Source of the DNA: Geodermatophilaceae bacterium
GTDB lineage: Bacteria; Actinomycetota; Actinomycetes; Mycobacteriales; Geodermatophilaceae
NCBI GenBank assembly: GCA_013812145.1
Contig: JACCTY010000061.1
Span: 1-48,971 of the forward strand
Direction: 5' to 3'
Length of the DNA stretch: 48,971 nucleotides
This document shows positions 17,229 through 24,435 of the stretch, one piece after another. The translations under genes and the position numbers were made by a program. Within the stretch, counting starts at the first letter, position 1; each line of letters opens with the position of its first letter. The notes under the pieces are model-generated. The model ran no database searches. It was not told the origin of the DNA and was given only the letters and a program-made list of their open reading frames with translations.

Positions 17229-17236
17229 CCTCCTCC

Positions 17237-18295
17237 GTGAGAGCGCTGGACCTGACTGCAGACGGCCCCGCCCTCACCGCCGCGTTGATCGACGTCCCGT
17301 CGGTGTCCGGCGACGAGGAGACGTTGGCCGATCTGATCGCGGCCGCGTTGCGCGACCTCGGCCACCTGGAGGTCGCGCGCGACGGAGACGCCGTCCTGGC
17401 CCGTACGGCGCTCGGCCGCGACAAGCGGGTGCTGCTGGCCGGGCACCTCGACACCGTCCCCATCGCGGACAACGTGCCGTCCACTGTGGACGGTGACCGG
17501 CTCTACGGCTGCGGCGCCTCCGACATGAAGTCCGGCGATGCGGTGATGCTGCGGCTCGCGGCGACCTTGCGCGATCCGGCGTACGACCTCACCTGGATCT
17601 TCTACGACAACGAAGAGGTGGAGTCCTCACGCAGCGGGCTCGGCCGGGTCGCCCGTAACCTGCGGCACTGGCTGTACGCCGATCTGGCGATCATGATGGA
17701 GCCCACCAGCGGGCAGGTGGAGGCGGGCTGCCAGGGCACGTTGCGCGCCACCGTGAGTACCCGCGGGCGGAGGGCGCACAGCGCCAGATCGTGGCTCGGG
17801 GACAACGCGATCCACGGGGCGGGCGCCGTACTGCGGCGGTTGTCGGCGTACGAGCCGCGCAGCGTCGACATCGACGGCTGCGGGTATCGCGAGGGCCTCA
17901 ACGCCGTGGGCATCAGCGGAGGCGTCGCGGGCAACGTGGTTCCCGACGAGTGTTCGATCGAGGTGAACTTTCGTTTCGCACCGGACCGCACGGTGGACGA
18001 CGCCGCCGGGCATCTGCGCGAAGTGTTGAGCGGGTACGACGTGGTGGTCACGGACTCGGCACCGGGGGCGCTGCCAGGGCTACAGGAGCCGGCCGCCGCG
18101 GCGTTCGTCGAAGCCGTCGGTCTGACCCCGGTGGCGAAGTACGGCTGGACCGACGTCTCGCGGTTCGCCGCGTTCGGGATCCCGGCGGTGAACTACGGCC
18201 CCGGCGACCCGAACCAGGCGCACACCCGCGAGGAGCACGTCAGGATCGGCGACATCGTGCGCTGTGAGCGCGTGCTCTCCTACTACCTGTCCTGA
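17237..18295 (+). CDS. dapE: Succinyl-diaminopimelate desuccinylase DapE
   Basis: Zinc-dependent M20-family amidohydrolase producing L,L-diaminopimelate, 352 residues. Metal and catalytic motifs are GHLDTVP (His/Asp), [13 protein letters not shown] (bridging Asp), YDNEEVE (catalytic Glu pair) and a C-terminal [14 protein letters not shown]. The lid/dimerisation domain ([20 protein letters not shown]) is present. GTG 17237 is chosen because it starts the conserved region and follows a -10 box by 8 nt; the frame stays open upstream, but only antisense to dapD. Confidence 0.94.
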   Translation: MRALDLTADGPALTAALIDVPSVSGDEETLADLIAAALRDLGHLEVARDGDAVLARTALGRDKRVLLAGHLDTVPIADNVPSTVDGDRLYGCGASDMKSGDAVMLRLAATLRDPAYDLTWIFYDNEEVESSRSGLGRVARNLRHWLYADLAIMMEPTSGQVEAGCQGTLRATVSTRGRRAHSARSWLGDNAIHGAGAVLRRLSAYEPRSVDIDGCGYREGLNAVGISGGVAGNVVPDECSIEVNFRFAPDRTVDDAAGHLREVLSGYDVVVTDSAPGALPGLQEPAAAAFVEAVGLTPVAKYGWTDVSRFAAFGIPAVNYGPGDPNQAHTREEHVRIGDIVRCERVLSYYLS

Positions 18296-18304
18296 ACCGC
18301 GGGC

Positions 18305-18310
18305 TAGGTT
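18305..18310 (+). promoter_or_regulatory. Putative leaderless -10 box for first LOG gene
   Basis: TAGGTT ends 6 nt before GTG 18317, which favours that codon over the adjacent GTG 18314 as the true start. Confidence 0.45.
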
Positions 18311-18316
18311 CGGGTG

Positions 18317-19132
18317 GTGAGCGTGGATCCCGAGCGGGCCGCCGGTACGCCGGAGAAGCATCGCGGGCCGGTGCTCCTGCGGCGTGAGCAGGTGCAGCCG
18401 GGAACGACCGACCAGCGGCTGCTGGACAGCCGGGGACCGTCCGACTGGGTGCACACCGACCCCTGGCGGGTGCTGCGGATCCAGTCGGAGTTCGTCGAGG
18501 GGTTCGGCCAGCTGAGCGAACTGCCCCGCGCGGTGAGTGTCTTCGGCAGCGCCCGGACGCCGACCGACCATCCCGACTACGCGACCGGCCGGGTGCTCGG
18601 CGGACGGCTGGCAGAGGCCGGTTTCGCGGTCATCACCGGCGGCGGCCCCGGCGTCATGGAGGCGGCGAACCGTGGCGCCCAGGAGGCCGGTGGCCTGTCC
18701 GTAGGGTTGGGCATCGAGCTGCCGTTCGAGCAGAGCCTGAACCAGTGGGTCGATGTCGGGATCAATTTCCGCTACTTCTTCGCCCGCAAGACGATGTTCG
18801 TCAAGTACGCCCAGGCGTTCATCATCCTGCCAGGCGGATTCGGCACGCTGGACGAGCTCTTCGAGTCGCTGACCCTCGTGCAGACCGGGAAGGTGACCCG
18901 CTTTCCGGTCATCCTGCTCGGCGCCCGCTACTGGGCCGGCCTGATCACCTGGATCAGCGACACCCTGCTCGCCGAGGGCAAGGTGGCCGAAAAGGATCTC
19001 GCGCTCATCACCGTCACCGACGACATCGAGGAGGCCGTGTCCGCCGTGGTCGCCTCCGCAGCCGAACGCGACGAGCGGACATCGGGTACGGCGAGGCAGG
19101 AATCGGTCGCCGCCAACCCCGACCTGCCCTGA
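18317..19132 (+). CDS. LOG-family protein (TIGR00730), cytokinin-activating type
   Basis: 271 residues. Rossmann-like lysine-decarboxylase fold with the LOG hallmarks GGGPGVMEAANRGA and PGGFGTLDELFE; members cleave nucleoside 5'-monophosphates to free base and ribose-phosphate. An N-terminal extension of about 70 residues (TTDQRLL ... WVHTDPWRVLRIQSEFVEGF) is typical of the actinobacterial subgroup. GTG 18317 is preferred over GTG 18314 by the -10 spacing. It follows dapE closely and precedes a second, shorter LOG protein, as in related genomes. The cellular substrate is uncertain. Confidence 0.9.
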   Translation: MSVDPERAAGTPEKHRGPVLLRREQVQPGTTDQRLLDSRGPSDWVHTDPWRVLRIQSEFVEGFGQLSELPRAVSVFGSARTPTDHPDYATGRVLGGRLAEAGFAVITGGGPGVMEAANRGAQEAGGLSVGLGIELPFEQSLNQWVDVGINFRYFFARKTMFVKYAQAFIILPGGFGTLDELFESLTLVQTGKVTRFPVILLGARYWAGLITWISDTLLAEGKVAEKDLALITVTDDIEEAVSAVVASAAERDERTSGTARQESVAANPDLP

Positions 19133-19135
19133 CAC

Positions 19136-19216
19136 GTGAGCGAGCCAAGCGAGCGAACCAATGAGCACAGTGTGCCGCGCTCGCGGCGCACCGAGCGCAG
19201 CGAGGTGGGCAACTGA
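19136..19216 (+). repeat. SERSER-type repetitive mini-ORF between LOG genes
   Basis: GTG 19136 opens a 26-codon frame ending TGA 19214-19216. It encodes an arginine/serine-rich peptide with SEPSERTNEHSV near its start and RTERSEVGN at its end. The DNA is built of self-complementary agcgagcg-like words. I recall similar peptides at many gene junctions in actinobacterial genomes, so this is probably a dispersed repeat rather than a gene. Its stop overlaps the probable CTG start of the next gene. Confidence 0.5.
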
Positions 19217-19755
19217 GCGCCATCTGCGTCTTCTGCGCGTCCTCGACGAGCATCGACCACGCTCACCTGGAACTCGCCACGACGGTCGGCCGGGAGCTCG
19301 CCCGCCGGGGCCACAGCCTGGTCAGCGGCGGGGGATGTGTGTCCATGATGGGAGCGGTCGCCGTGGCCGCCCGGTACGGCGGGGCGCACACGGCCGGGGT
19401 GATCCCGCGGTGGCTCGTGGATCTCGAGGTGGCCGACCGCGACGCCGACGAACTCGTCGTTGTCGACACGATGCGGCAGCGCAAGGCCGAGATGGACCGC
19501 CGGGCTGACGCCTTTTTGGTACTACCCGGCGGTTTGGGCACGCTGGAGGAACTGTTCGAGGTCTGGACGACGAGGTCGCTGGACATGCACCACAAGCCCG
19601 TCGTACTGCTCGATCCCGCCGGCGTCTTCGATCCACTGTGGATGGTCCTGGCAGGACTTGTCGGGCAGGGCTTCGTCCGCGCGGCCGCGCTGGAAGCGGT
19701 GACCGTCACCCGTGACGTGGACAGCGCATTCGATGCGCTGAACCTGCTCAGCTGA
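19213..19755 (+). CDS. Second LOG-family protein (TIGR00730), probable CTG start
   Basis: Short LOG protein, about 180 residues. The conserved N-terminus AICVFCASS begins right after codon 19213, and SGGGCVSMMGAVA and PGGLGTLEELFEVW follow. No ATG, GTG or TTG exists in frame between the TGA at 19162 and the conserved region. CTG 19213 lies 5 nt after GAGGTG, so a CTG start coupled to the stop of the preceding mini-ORF (CTGA overlap) is the simplest reading. The first ATG, 19339, would remove the nucleotide-binding N-terminus. Likely phosphoribohydrolase. Confidence 0.82.
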   Translation: MSAICVFCASSTSIDHAHLELATTVGRELARRGHSLVSGGGCVSMMGAVAVAARYGGAHTAGVIPRWLVDLEVADRDADELVVVDTMRQRKAEMDRRADAFLVLPGGLGTLEELFEVWTTRSLDMHHKPVVLLDPAGVFDPLWMVLAGLVGQGFVRAAALEAVTVTRDVDSAFDALNLLS

Positions 19756-19782
19756 GCGTGGGGGGCGTGGCACGATCAGTTC

Positions 19783-20151
19783 GTGGGTACGTTCCTGGTG
19801 TTCTTCTTCGGCTTGGTGATCATCGCCGGTCTGCTGTTCCTGCTGGCGTCGTTCGCCTTTGGTCGCGGCGAGGAGATGGCGCCGGCCCCACCCGACTCGA
19901 CGCCGGTCGAGCTGCCCGACGACCGTCCGGTCGGCGGCGCGGACGTCCGTGCGGTGCGGCTGTCGGTGGTGGTCCGCGGTTACCGGATGCGCGAGGTCGA
20001 TTGGGTGCTCGAGCAACTCGCCGAGGCGCTGGAGGACCGGGACCGTCAACTCGCCGAGCTGCGGCGTACCGACGACCCGCCGCCTGATCCACCGGAGCAC
20101 GACTCCGCTCCGGATGCGCCGGCGTACGAGGGCCGTCACTCCGATGCCTGA
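19783..20151 (+). CDS. DivIVA-domain membrane protein (Rv1209-like)
   Basis: 122 residues. One N-terminal membrane helix (about 3-25, FLVFFFGLVIIAGLLFLLASFAF) is followed by a proline-rich linker, a short DivIVA-type segment (VRGYRMREVDWVLEQLAEAL, about 66-95) likely to form a coiled coil, and an acidic tail. In mycobacteria a similar protein sits next to tag and gpgS. Role unknown; DivIVA segments usually mediate polar or septal positioning. GTG 19783 has only a weak upstream signal. It overlaps the next gene by 8 bp. Confidence 0.75.
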   Translation: MGTFLVFFFGLVIIAGLLFLLASFAFGRGEEMAPAPPDSTPVELPDDRPVGGADVRAVRLSVVVRGYRMREVDWVLEQLAEALEDRDRQLAELRRTDDPPPDPPEHDSAPDAPAYEGRHSDA

Positions 20152-20587
20152 ACTGACGGTCGCGGTGGATGTCGACGCTCCGGCGGAGCGGGTCTGGGCG
20201 GCGTTGACCGACTGGGACCGGCAGGGCGACTGGATGCTCGGGACTACCGTGCGGGCGACGCTGGGGAAGGGTTGCCGGGTCGGCGACGAGATGCAGGCCG
20301 CGACCGGGATCGGCAGAGTCCGCTTCGTCGACCGGATGCGGATCACCCGGTGGGAGCCACCGCACGTGTGCGACGTCCTGCACTACGGGCGACTCGTTCG
20401 CGGCAGCGGCACGTTCATCGTGCGGGAGCGCGGCAGGGGCGCGACGGTGATCTGGTCGGAGCAGCTGGACCTGCCGCTCGGCCGGCTGGGCCGGTGGGGA
20501 TGGCCGGTCGTGCGCCCGGCTGCCAGGTTGGGGTTGCAGCAGTCGCTGCGCCGCTTCGCCCGGTGGGCCCGCGACTACTCCGGCTGA
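20144..20587 (+). CDS. SRPBCC-family (polyketide cyclase/START-like) protein
   Basis: 147 residues with the helix-grip fold pattern: VAVDVDAPAERVWAALTDWDRQGDWM at the start, a central beta-rich region (MRITRWEPPHVCDVLHYGRLVRGSGTF) and a long C-terminal helix. Such proteins bind hydrophobic ligands; no specific function can be read. ATG 20144 is inside the end of the DivIVA-like gene, so the two are coupled. Its 3' end overlaps the convergent membrane-protein gene by 13 bp. Confidence 0.8.
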   Translation: MPELTVAVDVDAPAERVWAALTDWDRQGDWMLGTTVRATLGKGCRVGDEMQAATGIGRVRFVDRMRITRWEPPHVCDVLHYGRLVRGSGTFIVRERGRGATVIWSEQLDLPLGRLGRWGWPVVRPAARLGLQQSLRRFARWARDYSG

Positions 20588-21051
20588 TCGGCATTGGCGC
20601 CGGCTGCCCAGCGGAACCCCGCCCACCCGGCCATCGCCACCCACAGCAGCGCCAGCGCCATGCCCACCCGGCCGGCGTAATTGAACGGCACCGCCGACGG
20701 CACGTCCTCGCTGGTGCCCCGACCCAGGACGTAGGCCAGGCTGGCCACAAAGGCGACTCCGGTGCCTATCAGGCCGACCTGCAACGGTGCCCGGAGGACC
20801 GCCGGAACGATCCGGGACAGCAGCCAGCCCACTCCCACGGCGATCGGCGCCAGCAGCAGGTCGTGAGCGGCGATTCCCAGCACCACGAACAGCCCCCATT
20901 GCAGCGGCTGCACGCTCGGGAGCAGGCCGTAGACACCCCACCCGACCGCGACCAGACCGGGCAGGTACCACGCCCACCGGTACGGCGATGGCGCCGGTTC
21001 CGGGGCTCCGGACAGCGTCAGGCCGGTAGCCGCAGTTCGCCCTGTCGTCAT
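20575..21051 (-). CDS. Membrane protein at the end of the GT2-molybdoenzyme operon
   Basis: 158 residues with four predicted membrane segments (about 28-48, 50-72, 85-108, 128-148) and no recognised domain. The ATG overlaps the stop of the cytochrome b/molybdopterin protein (ATGA), so it is translationally coupled and may be an accessory or additional membrane partner of that enzyme. Confidence 0.65.
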   Translation of the reverse strand: MTTGRTAATGLTLSGAPEPAPSPYRWAWYLPGLVAVGWGVYGLLPSVQPLQWGLFVVLGIAAHDLLLAPIAVGVGWLLSRIVPAVLRAPLQVGLIGTGVAFVASLAYVLGRGTSEDVPSAVPFNYAGRVGMALALLWVAMAGWAGFRWAAGANADQPE

Positions 21052-22340
21052 AGCTCACGCACCGCCGACACCCACTTCGTCTGCAGCACACCGGGGCGGT
21101 TCGGGGCGATCAGCCGGGCCGGATAGCCGTGGTCGATGTGCAGGTCCTCGCCGTTGAGCCGCAGTGCCAGCAGGGTCAACGGGTCGCGGCTGTGCGGCGG
21201 CGACAGTACGGCTTGCCGGTACAGGCCGCTCTCCTGCAGCGACTCGACGGTGACCTCGGCGTCCTCGGACAGGCCCATCATGTCCAGGAGGTCGGCCATC
21301 CGGACGCCGCTCCATTCCGCCGTCGCGCTCCATCCCTCGACGCAGGTGATGGGCAGCGTCACGGTCTGCTGGGGCAGGCTGAGCAGGACCGCCAGGGACA
21401 GCTGCTGTGGTCGCGGCCCGAAGAGCTGGAGCCGGTACGTCGGGTCCACCGCCGTTTCGAGCACCCCGGCCGATTCGGCGCTCTTGTTGACCGGCAGACC
21501 CTGTGGTCCGAGGTCGGGATCGCGCTGCCCGAAGACGGTGATCGCCGACAGGAACGGAACGGTCTGACCCGCGGTGGTCAGCGCCACGACCCCCGACGTC
21601 GCTGCGACGGTGGTGAGGAATCCCCGCCGCGACAGCGCCCCGGCTGGCACCCCCGCCGGCGGCTTGACGTCGGCGGCCGGCGCCTCGTGCTGTCCCGCCC
21701 CCTCGTCGGGCTCGGTGACCGGCTCGGCAGCCGAGCCCGACAGCCCGACGCGGATGATGGCGAGCTTGCTCCCGACGTGCACCAGGATCGCGCCGATGGC
21801 GATCCAGGCCGTCCAGTAGTGGGTCGTGGTGAAGAAGAACGGCATGGGGGTGTACCAGCGGGCGAGGTTCAGCACCCCGGTGACGAGCTGGAAGATGGCG
21901 GCGCCCACCAGTACCAGCAGCGACAGCCGACCGATTGCGTGCAGGACGCTGCGCGCCGGCGGCCATTCGAACAGCTTCGGGTACACCGTCCAGAGCTTCG
22001 CCAGCAGCAGCGGGATCGCCGCGAATCCCGAGGTCACGTGCAGGCCCTGGGTGAAGCGATACAGGTTCACCGGCCGGGACGGCCACCCGAACCAGCCCGG
22101 CGGGTTCTGGATCAGGTGGCTGGTCAGGCCGGTGACGAAGCAGACGGCGAAGGCGATGCCGACCCACATGCCAAGTAGGGCGGCCGTGCGCTCCGAGCGG
22201 AGCGGACTGCGCCAGGCCTCCTCGCGCAGCGGTCCCTTCCGGAGGCCCTCCGGCGGCTCCGGAAGGGGGCGGTTCAGCAGCCCCGCGGGTCCTGCTACGG
22301 GCTGCGCAGGCTTGCGAACCAACGGTCCGCCTCCGTCCAC
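21048..22340 (-). CDS. Cytochrome b561-like / sulfite-oxidase-like fusion with internal Tat motif
   Basis: 430 residues in two parts. The first ~210 residues have about four membrane helices with histidines in HLIQ, GLHVTSG, VLHAIGR, THYW and VHVGSK, typical of b-type haem binding. An internal SRRGFLTTVAATSG, a twin-arginine-like motif with a hydrophobic stretch, precedes a C-terminal molybdopterin domain of the sulfite oxidase/MsrP type; its cofactor cysteine is in PITCVEGWS. This implies membrane helices inserted first, then Tat export of the folded Mo domain. Its substrate is unknown. GTG 22340 overlaps the upstream methyltransferase by 46 bp; TTG 22322 is an alternative. Confidence 0.82.
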   Translation of the reverse strand: MDGGGPLVRKPAQPVAGPAGLLNRPLPEPPEGLRKGPLREEAWRSPLRSERTAALLGMWVGIAFAVCFVTGLTSHLIQNPPGWFGWPSRPVNLYRFTQGLHVTSGFAAIPLLLAKLWTVYPKLFEWPPARSVLHAIGRLSLLVLVGAAIFQLVTGVLNLARWYTPMPFFFTTTHYWTAWIAIGAILVHVGSKLAIIRVGLSGSAAEPVTEPDEGAGQHEAPAADVKPPAGVPAGALSRRGFLTTVAATSGVVALTTAGQTVPFLSAITVFGQRDPDLGPQGLPVNKSAESAGVLETAVDPTYRLQLFGPRPQQLSLAVLLSLPQQTVTLPITCVEGWSATAEWSGVRMADLLDMMGLSEDAEVTVESLQESGLYRQAVLSPPHSRDPLTLLALRLNGEDLHIDHGYPARLIAPNRPGVLQTKWVSAVREL

Positions 22341-22957
22341 AGTTCGGCGACGGCAAGTTCGGCCGCGGCTGCGACCTGCTCGACGCTGTCGGCCCCCAGA
22401 TGCGCCCAGGGGAACGTGTCACTGCTGCGGCCGGTCGCCGACTCGATTCGAACCACGCACGAGCGGGTCGGCGTACCGGGCGGGTCGACCTCGGTCAACA
22501 CGGTTCCCCCGACGTCGAGGAGCGCGCCGCAGCGGCGCAGCAGTCGAGCCGGATTCCCCCCGATCCCGATGTTTCCGTCGGCGAGCAGTACGTGCTGCCA
22601 GCCACCCTCACCGGGCAGCGGGTCGAACACCGACCGCTGCACCACGAGAGCGCCGCGGTTGCGGGCGATGCGCACGGCGGCCGGGGAGATGTCCAGCCCG
22701 AGCACGGGAAGACCCAGCTGGGCGACCGCCGCCGCAAGCCGGCCGGGCCCGCAGCCCACGTCCAGAGTCGGTCCGCTGCAGCGGCGTACCAACCCGGTGT
22801 CACCGGGTATCTCGTCGGAACACCAGTGGCTCAGTTGCAGGGGGACCTGGTCCCCGTCCTCGTAGCGCAGGAACCAGGGGGCGTCGCTGAATTCGTCCGG
22901 GTCGATCGCGTCGGCCAGGCCCTCGGCGTACAGCTCCAGGGCGGTGTCGGCGGTCAC
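22295..22957 (-). CDS. Class I SAM-dependent methyltransferase
   Basis: 220 residues. The SAM site is motif I LDVGCGPGRLAAAV, with the acidic residue GLDIS at the end of strand 2 and the post-motif DGNIGIGG. The N-terminus (DAPWFLRYEDGDQVPLQLSHW) is typical of a subgroup found beside DUF2064 and GT2 genes. The acceptor substrate is unknown. The start overlaps the preceding DUF2064 stop (GTGA) and its end overlaps the molybdoenzyme gene, so all are made as one unit. Confidence 0.85.
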   Translation of the reverse strand: MTADTALELYAEGLADAIDPDEFSDAPWFLRYEDGDQVPLQLSHWCSDEIPGDTGLVRRCSGPTLDVGCGPGRLAAAVAQLGLPVLGLDISPAAVRIARNRGALVVQRSVFDPLPGEGGWQHVLLADGNIGIGGNPARLLRRCGALLDVGGTVLTEVDPPGTPTRSCVVRIESATGRSSDTFPWAHLGADSVEQVAAAAELAVAELWTEADRWFASLRSP

Positions 22958-23616
22958 GAGGACTCTGCACTCATGACGGCCGCCAACTCACGGGCGAACA
23001 GCGAATCGGGCGCTTGAGCCGCTACCTGCACGGCGTTGTCAAATGTGTCCACATCAGTTAATTCGGGCAACAGCCCTAATCGGATTCCCTGTCCGGTCAG
23101 CGCTCGCTCGGTCCGGGCACCGGTATCGGCCAAGGACATGGGCACATCGGCCAGTACGGCGGCGTACTCCGGATCGGTCAATGCGAGCGCCCACCAGCCT
23201 CCGTCAGGGGCGAATCCGAGCGCTCCGTCGGCACCGGAAAGGAGGTCGAATGCCTGACTCAGGAGCTCTGGTGTCAGCTGCGGGGTGTCCATCCCCACCA
23301 GCAACGTCGGCAGTCCTGCGCCGGAACCCCGGGCGGCGTCGGCGAAAGCGCGCGCGAGACGCTCACCCAGGCTGTCACCGCGCTGCCTGATGACGTCCAT
23401 ACCTCGCAGGTCCACCAACCGGGGGTCGCCGTCAAGGGCGACGACGCGGCGCGCGACGGGGGTGGCACGGACGGCGACGAGGGTGTCCGCCAGGGCGGCG
23501 GCCGCGAGCAGCGCGGCCTGTTCCGGCGTGCACGGCGGGCACAGCCGGGTCTTCACCCGCCCCGGAACGGGAGCCTTGGCGATGACGATGATCTGACCGG
23601 CGGCGGGCGGGGGCAT
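22954..23616 (-). CDS. DUF2064 / TIGR04282 glycosyltransferase-like protein
   Basis: About 220 residues. It opens with IIVIAKAPVPGRVKTRLCPP, the family hallmark of a GT-A-like nucleotide-binding fold, followed by GMDTPQL and LGFAPDGGWWALAL. Related proteins appear in arsenosugar and selenodomain-linked gene sets. ATG 23616 follows directly on a dispersed hairpin (23620-23671). A GTG at 23684 overlapping the upstream GT2 stop (GTGA) would add 23 residues encoded by the repeat, so the insertion may have displaced or extended the original N-terminus. Confidence 0.82.
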   Translation of the reverse strand: MPPPAAGQIIVIAKAPVPGRVKTRLCPPCTPEQAALLAAAALADTLVAVRATPVARRVVALDGDPRLVDLRGMDVIRQRGDSLGERLARAFADAARGSGAGLPTLLVGMDTPQLTPELLSQAFDLLSGADGALGFAPDGGWWALALTDPEYAAVLADVPMSLADTGARTERALTGQGIRLGLLPELTDVDTFDNAVQVAAQAPDSLFARELAAVMSAESS

Positions 23617-23619
23617 CGA

Positions 23620-23671
23620 GCCCGCTGTCGATCGCGAGCACACAACAGGAGCGCAGTGGTCGGCGGCGGGC
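23620..23671 (+). repeat. Conserved-loop hairpin, family I, copy 4
   Basis: Arms GCCCGCTGTCGATCGC (23620-23635) and GTGGTCGGCGGCGGGC (23656-23671) pair over 16 positions with four G-T/G-U pairs. The loop GAGCACACAACAGGAGCGCA differs by one base from copy 3. It lies between the GT2 stop and the DUF2064 start. The wobble pairs form on the plus strand although the genes are on the minus strand. Confidence 0.82.
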
Positions 23672-23681
23672 GGGGTCAGGG

Positions 23682-24335
23682 TCACCGCGCCAGCACCCGG
23701 GACATGTCGCGCATCGCGCGGAGCGTTCCGGCGACGGTGCCGGTCACCTTGGACACCGTTCCGGCGGCACGCGGCAGGTAGTCGACATCGGCCTCGATGA
23801 CCCGCCAACTCTCGACCGCCGCACGGGTGACCATCTCCAGCGGGTAGCCGAACCTGCGATCGGTGAGGTTCAGCGCGATCAGGTCTGCGCGCCGCGCAGC
23901 TCGCATCGGACCGAGGTCGTACAGCGCGAGGTGGGTACGACGACGCAGCCGATAGGCGAGCACGACGTTGGCCGCCCTGGCGTGCCAGGGCCAGGCGGCC
24001 CGGCTGACCGGGCGCCGGCGACCGAGCACGAGGTCGGCCTGTCCGGCGCGGACCGGGTCGGCAACGCGCGGGAGCTGCCGGGGATCCAGCGAGGCGTCTG
24101 CGTCCATGAAGCAGACGACGTCATCGGTAGCTGCCAGCAGGCCGGCGTGTGCCGCCGCGCCGAAACCGCGTTGCGGGACATCGACGACCCTGGCGCCGCA
24201 TTCCCGGGCGATCTGCGCCGAGCCGTCGGTGCTGCCGTTGTCTGCCACGATGGCGGTGTAACCGTCCGGCAGCCGGGACAACACCCACGGTAACGCCGCC
24301 GCCTCGTCCAGACAGGGCAGTACGACGTCCGGCAT
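23682..24335 (-). CDS. Family 2 glycosyltransferase
   Basis: 217 residues, GT-A fold. It opens PDVVLPCLDEAAALPWVLSRL, with the nucleotide-binding ADNGSTDGS and metal-binding DxD in FMDADAS near residue 75. The C-terminal part (DRRFGYPLEMVTRA ... DVDYLPRAAGTVSKVTGT) is typical of polyprenyl-linked sugar transferases. The leaderless-type box TAATCT lies 7 nt upstream of ATG 24335. First gene of the operon GT2, DUF2064, methyltransferase, cytochrome b/Mo protein, membrane protein; it diverges from a GT-C-like gene. Confidence 0.88.
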   Translation of the reverse strand: MPDVVLPCLDEAAALPWVLSRLPDGYTAIVADNGSTDGSAQIARECGARVVDVPQRGFGAAAHAGLLAATDDVVCFMDADASLDPRQLPRVADPVRAGQADLVLGRRRPVSRAAWPWHARAANVVLAYRLRRRTHLALYDLGPMRAARRADLIALNLTDRRFGYPLEMVTRAAVESWRVIEADVDYLPRAAGTVSKVTGTVAGTLRAMRDMSRVLAR

Positions 24336-24342
24336 GGACCAA

Positions 24343-24348
24343 AGATTA
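24343..24348 (-). promoter_or_regulatory. Putative leaderless -10 box for GT2 operon
   Basis: TAATCT on the minus strand ends 7 nt before ATG 24335; no ribosome site is seen. Confidence 0.5.
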
Positions 24349-24423
24349 CGTACCGGTGACTATCAGTGTGCGGATACCAGCTTACGACTCCGAACGATCC
24401 CGGACCCGGCGGTGAACGCCCCA

Positions 24424-24429
24424 TAGAGT
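24424..24429 (+). promoter_or_regulatory. Putative leaderless -10 box for GT-C/two-component operon
   Basis: TAGAGT ends 6 nt before GTG 24436. The box faces the GT2 promoter about 75 bp away, so one intergenic region serves both operons. Confidence 0.5.
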
Positions 24430-24435
24430 GCGGCT

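Noticed and set aside
16628-17236. Upstream extension of the dapE frame
   Set aside because: Antisense to dapD with no domain content; DapE homology begins just after GTG 17237.
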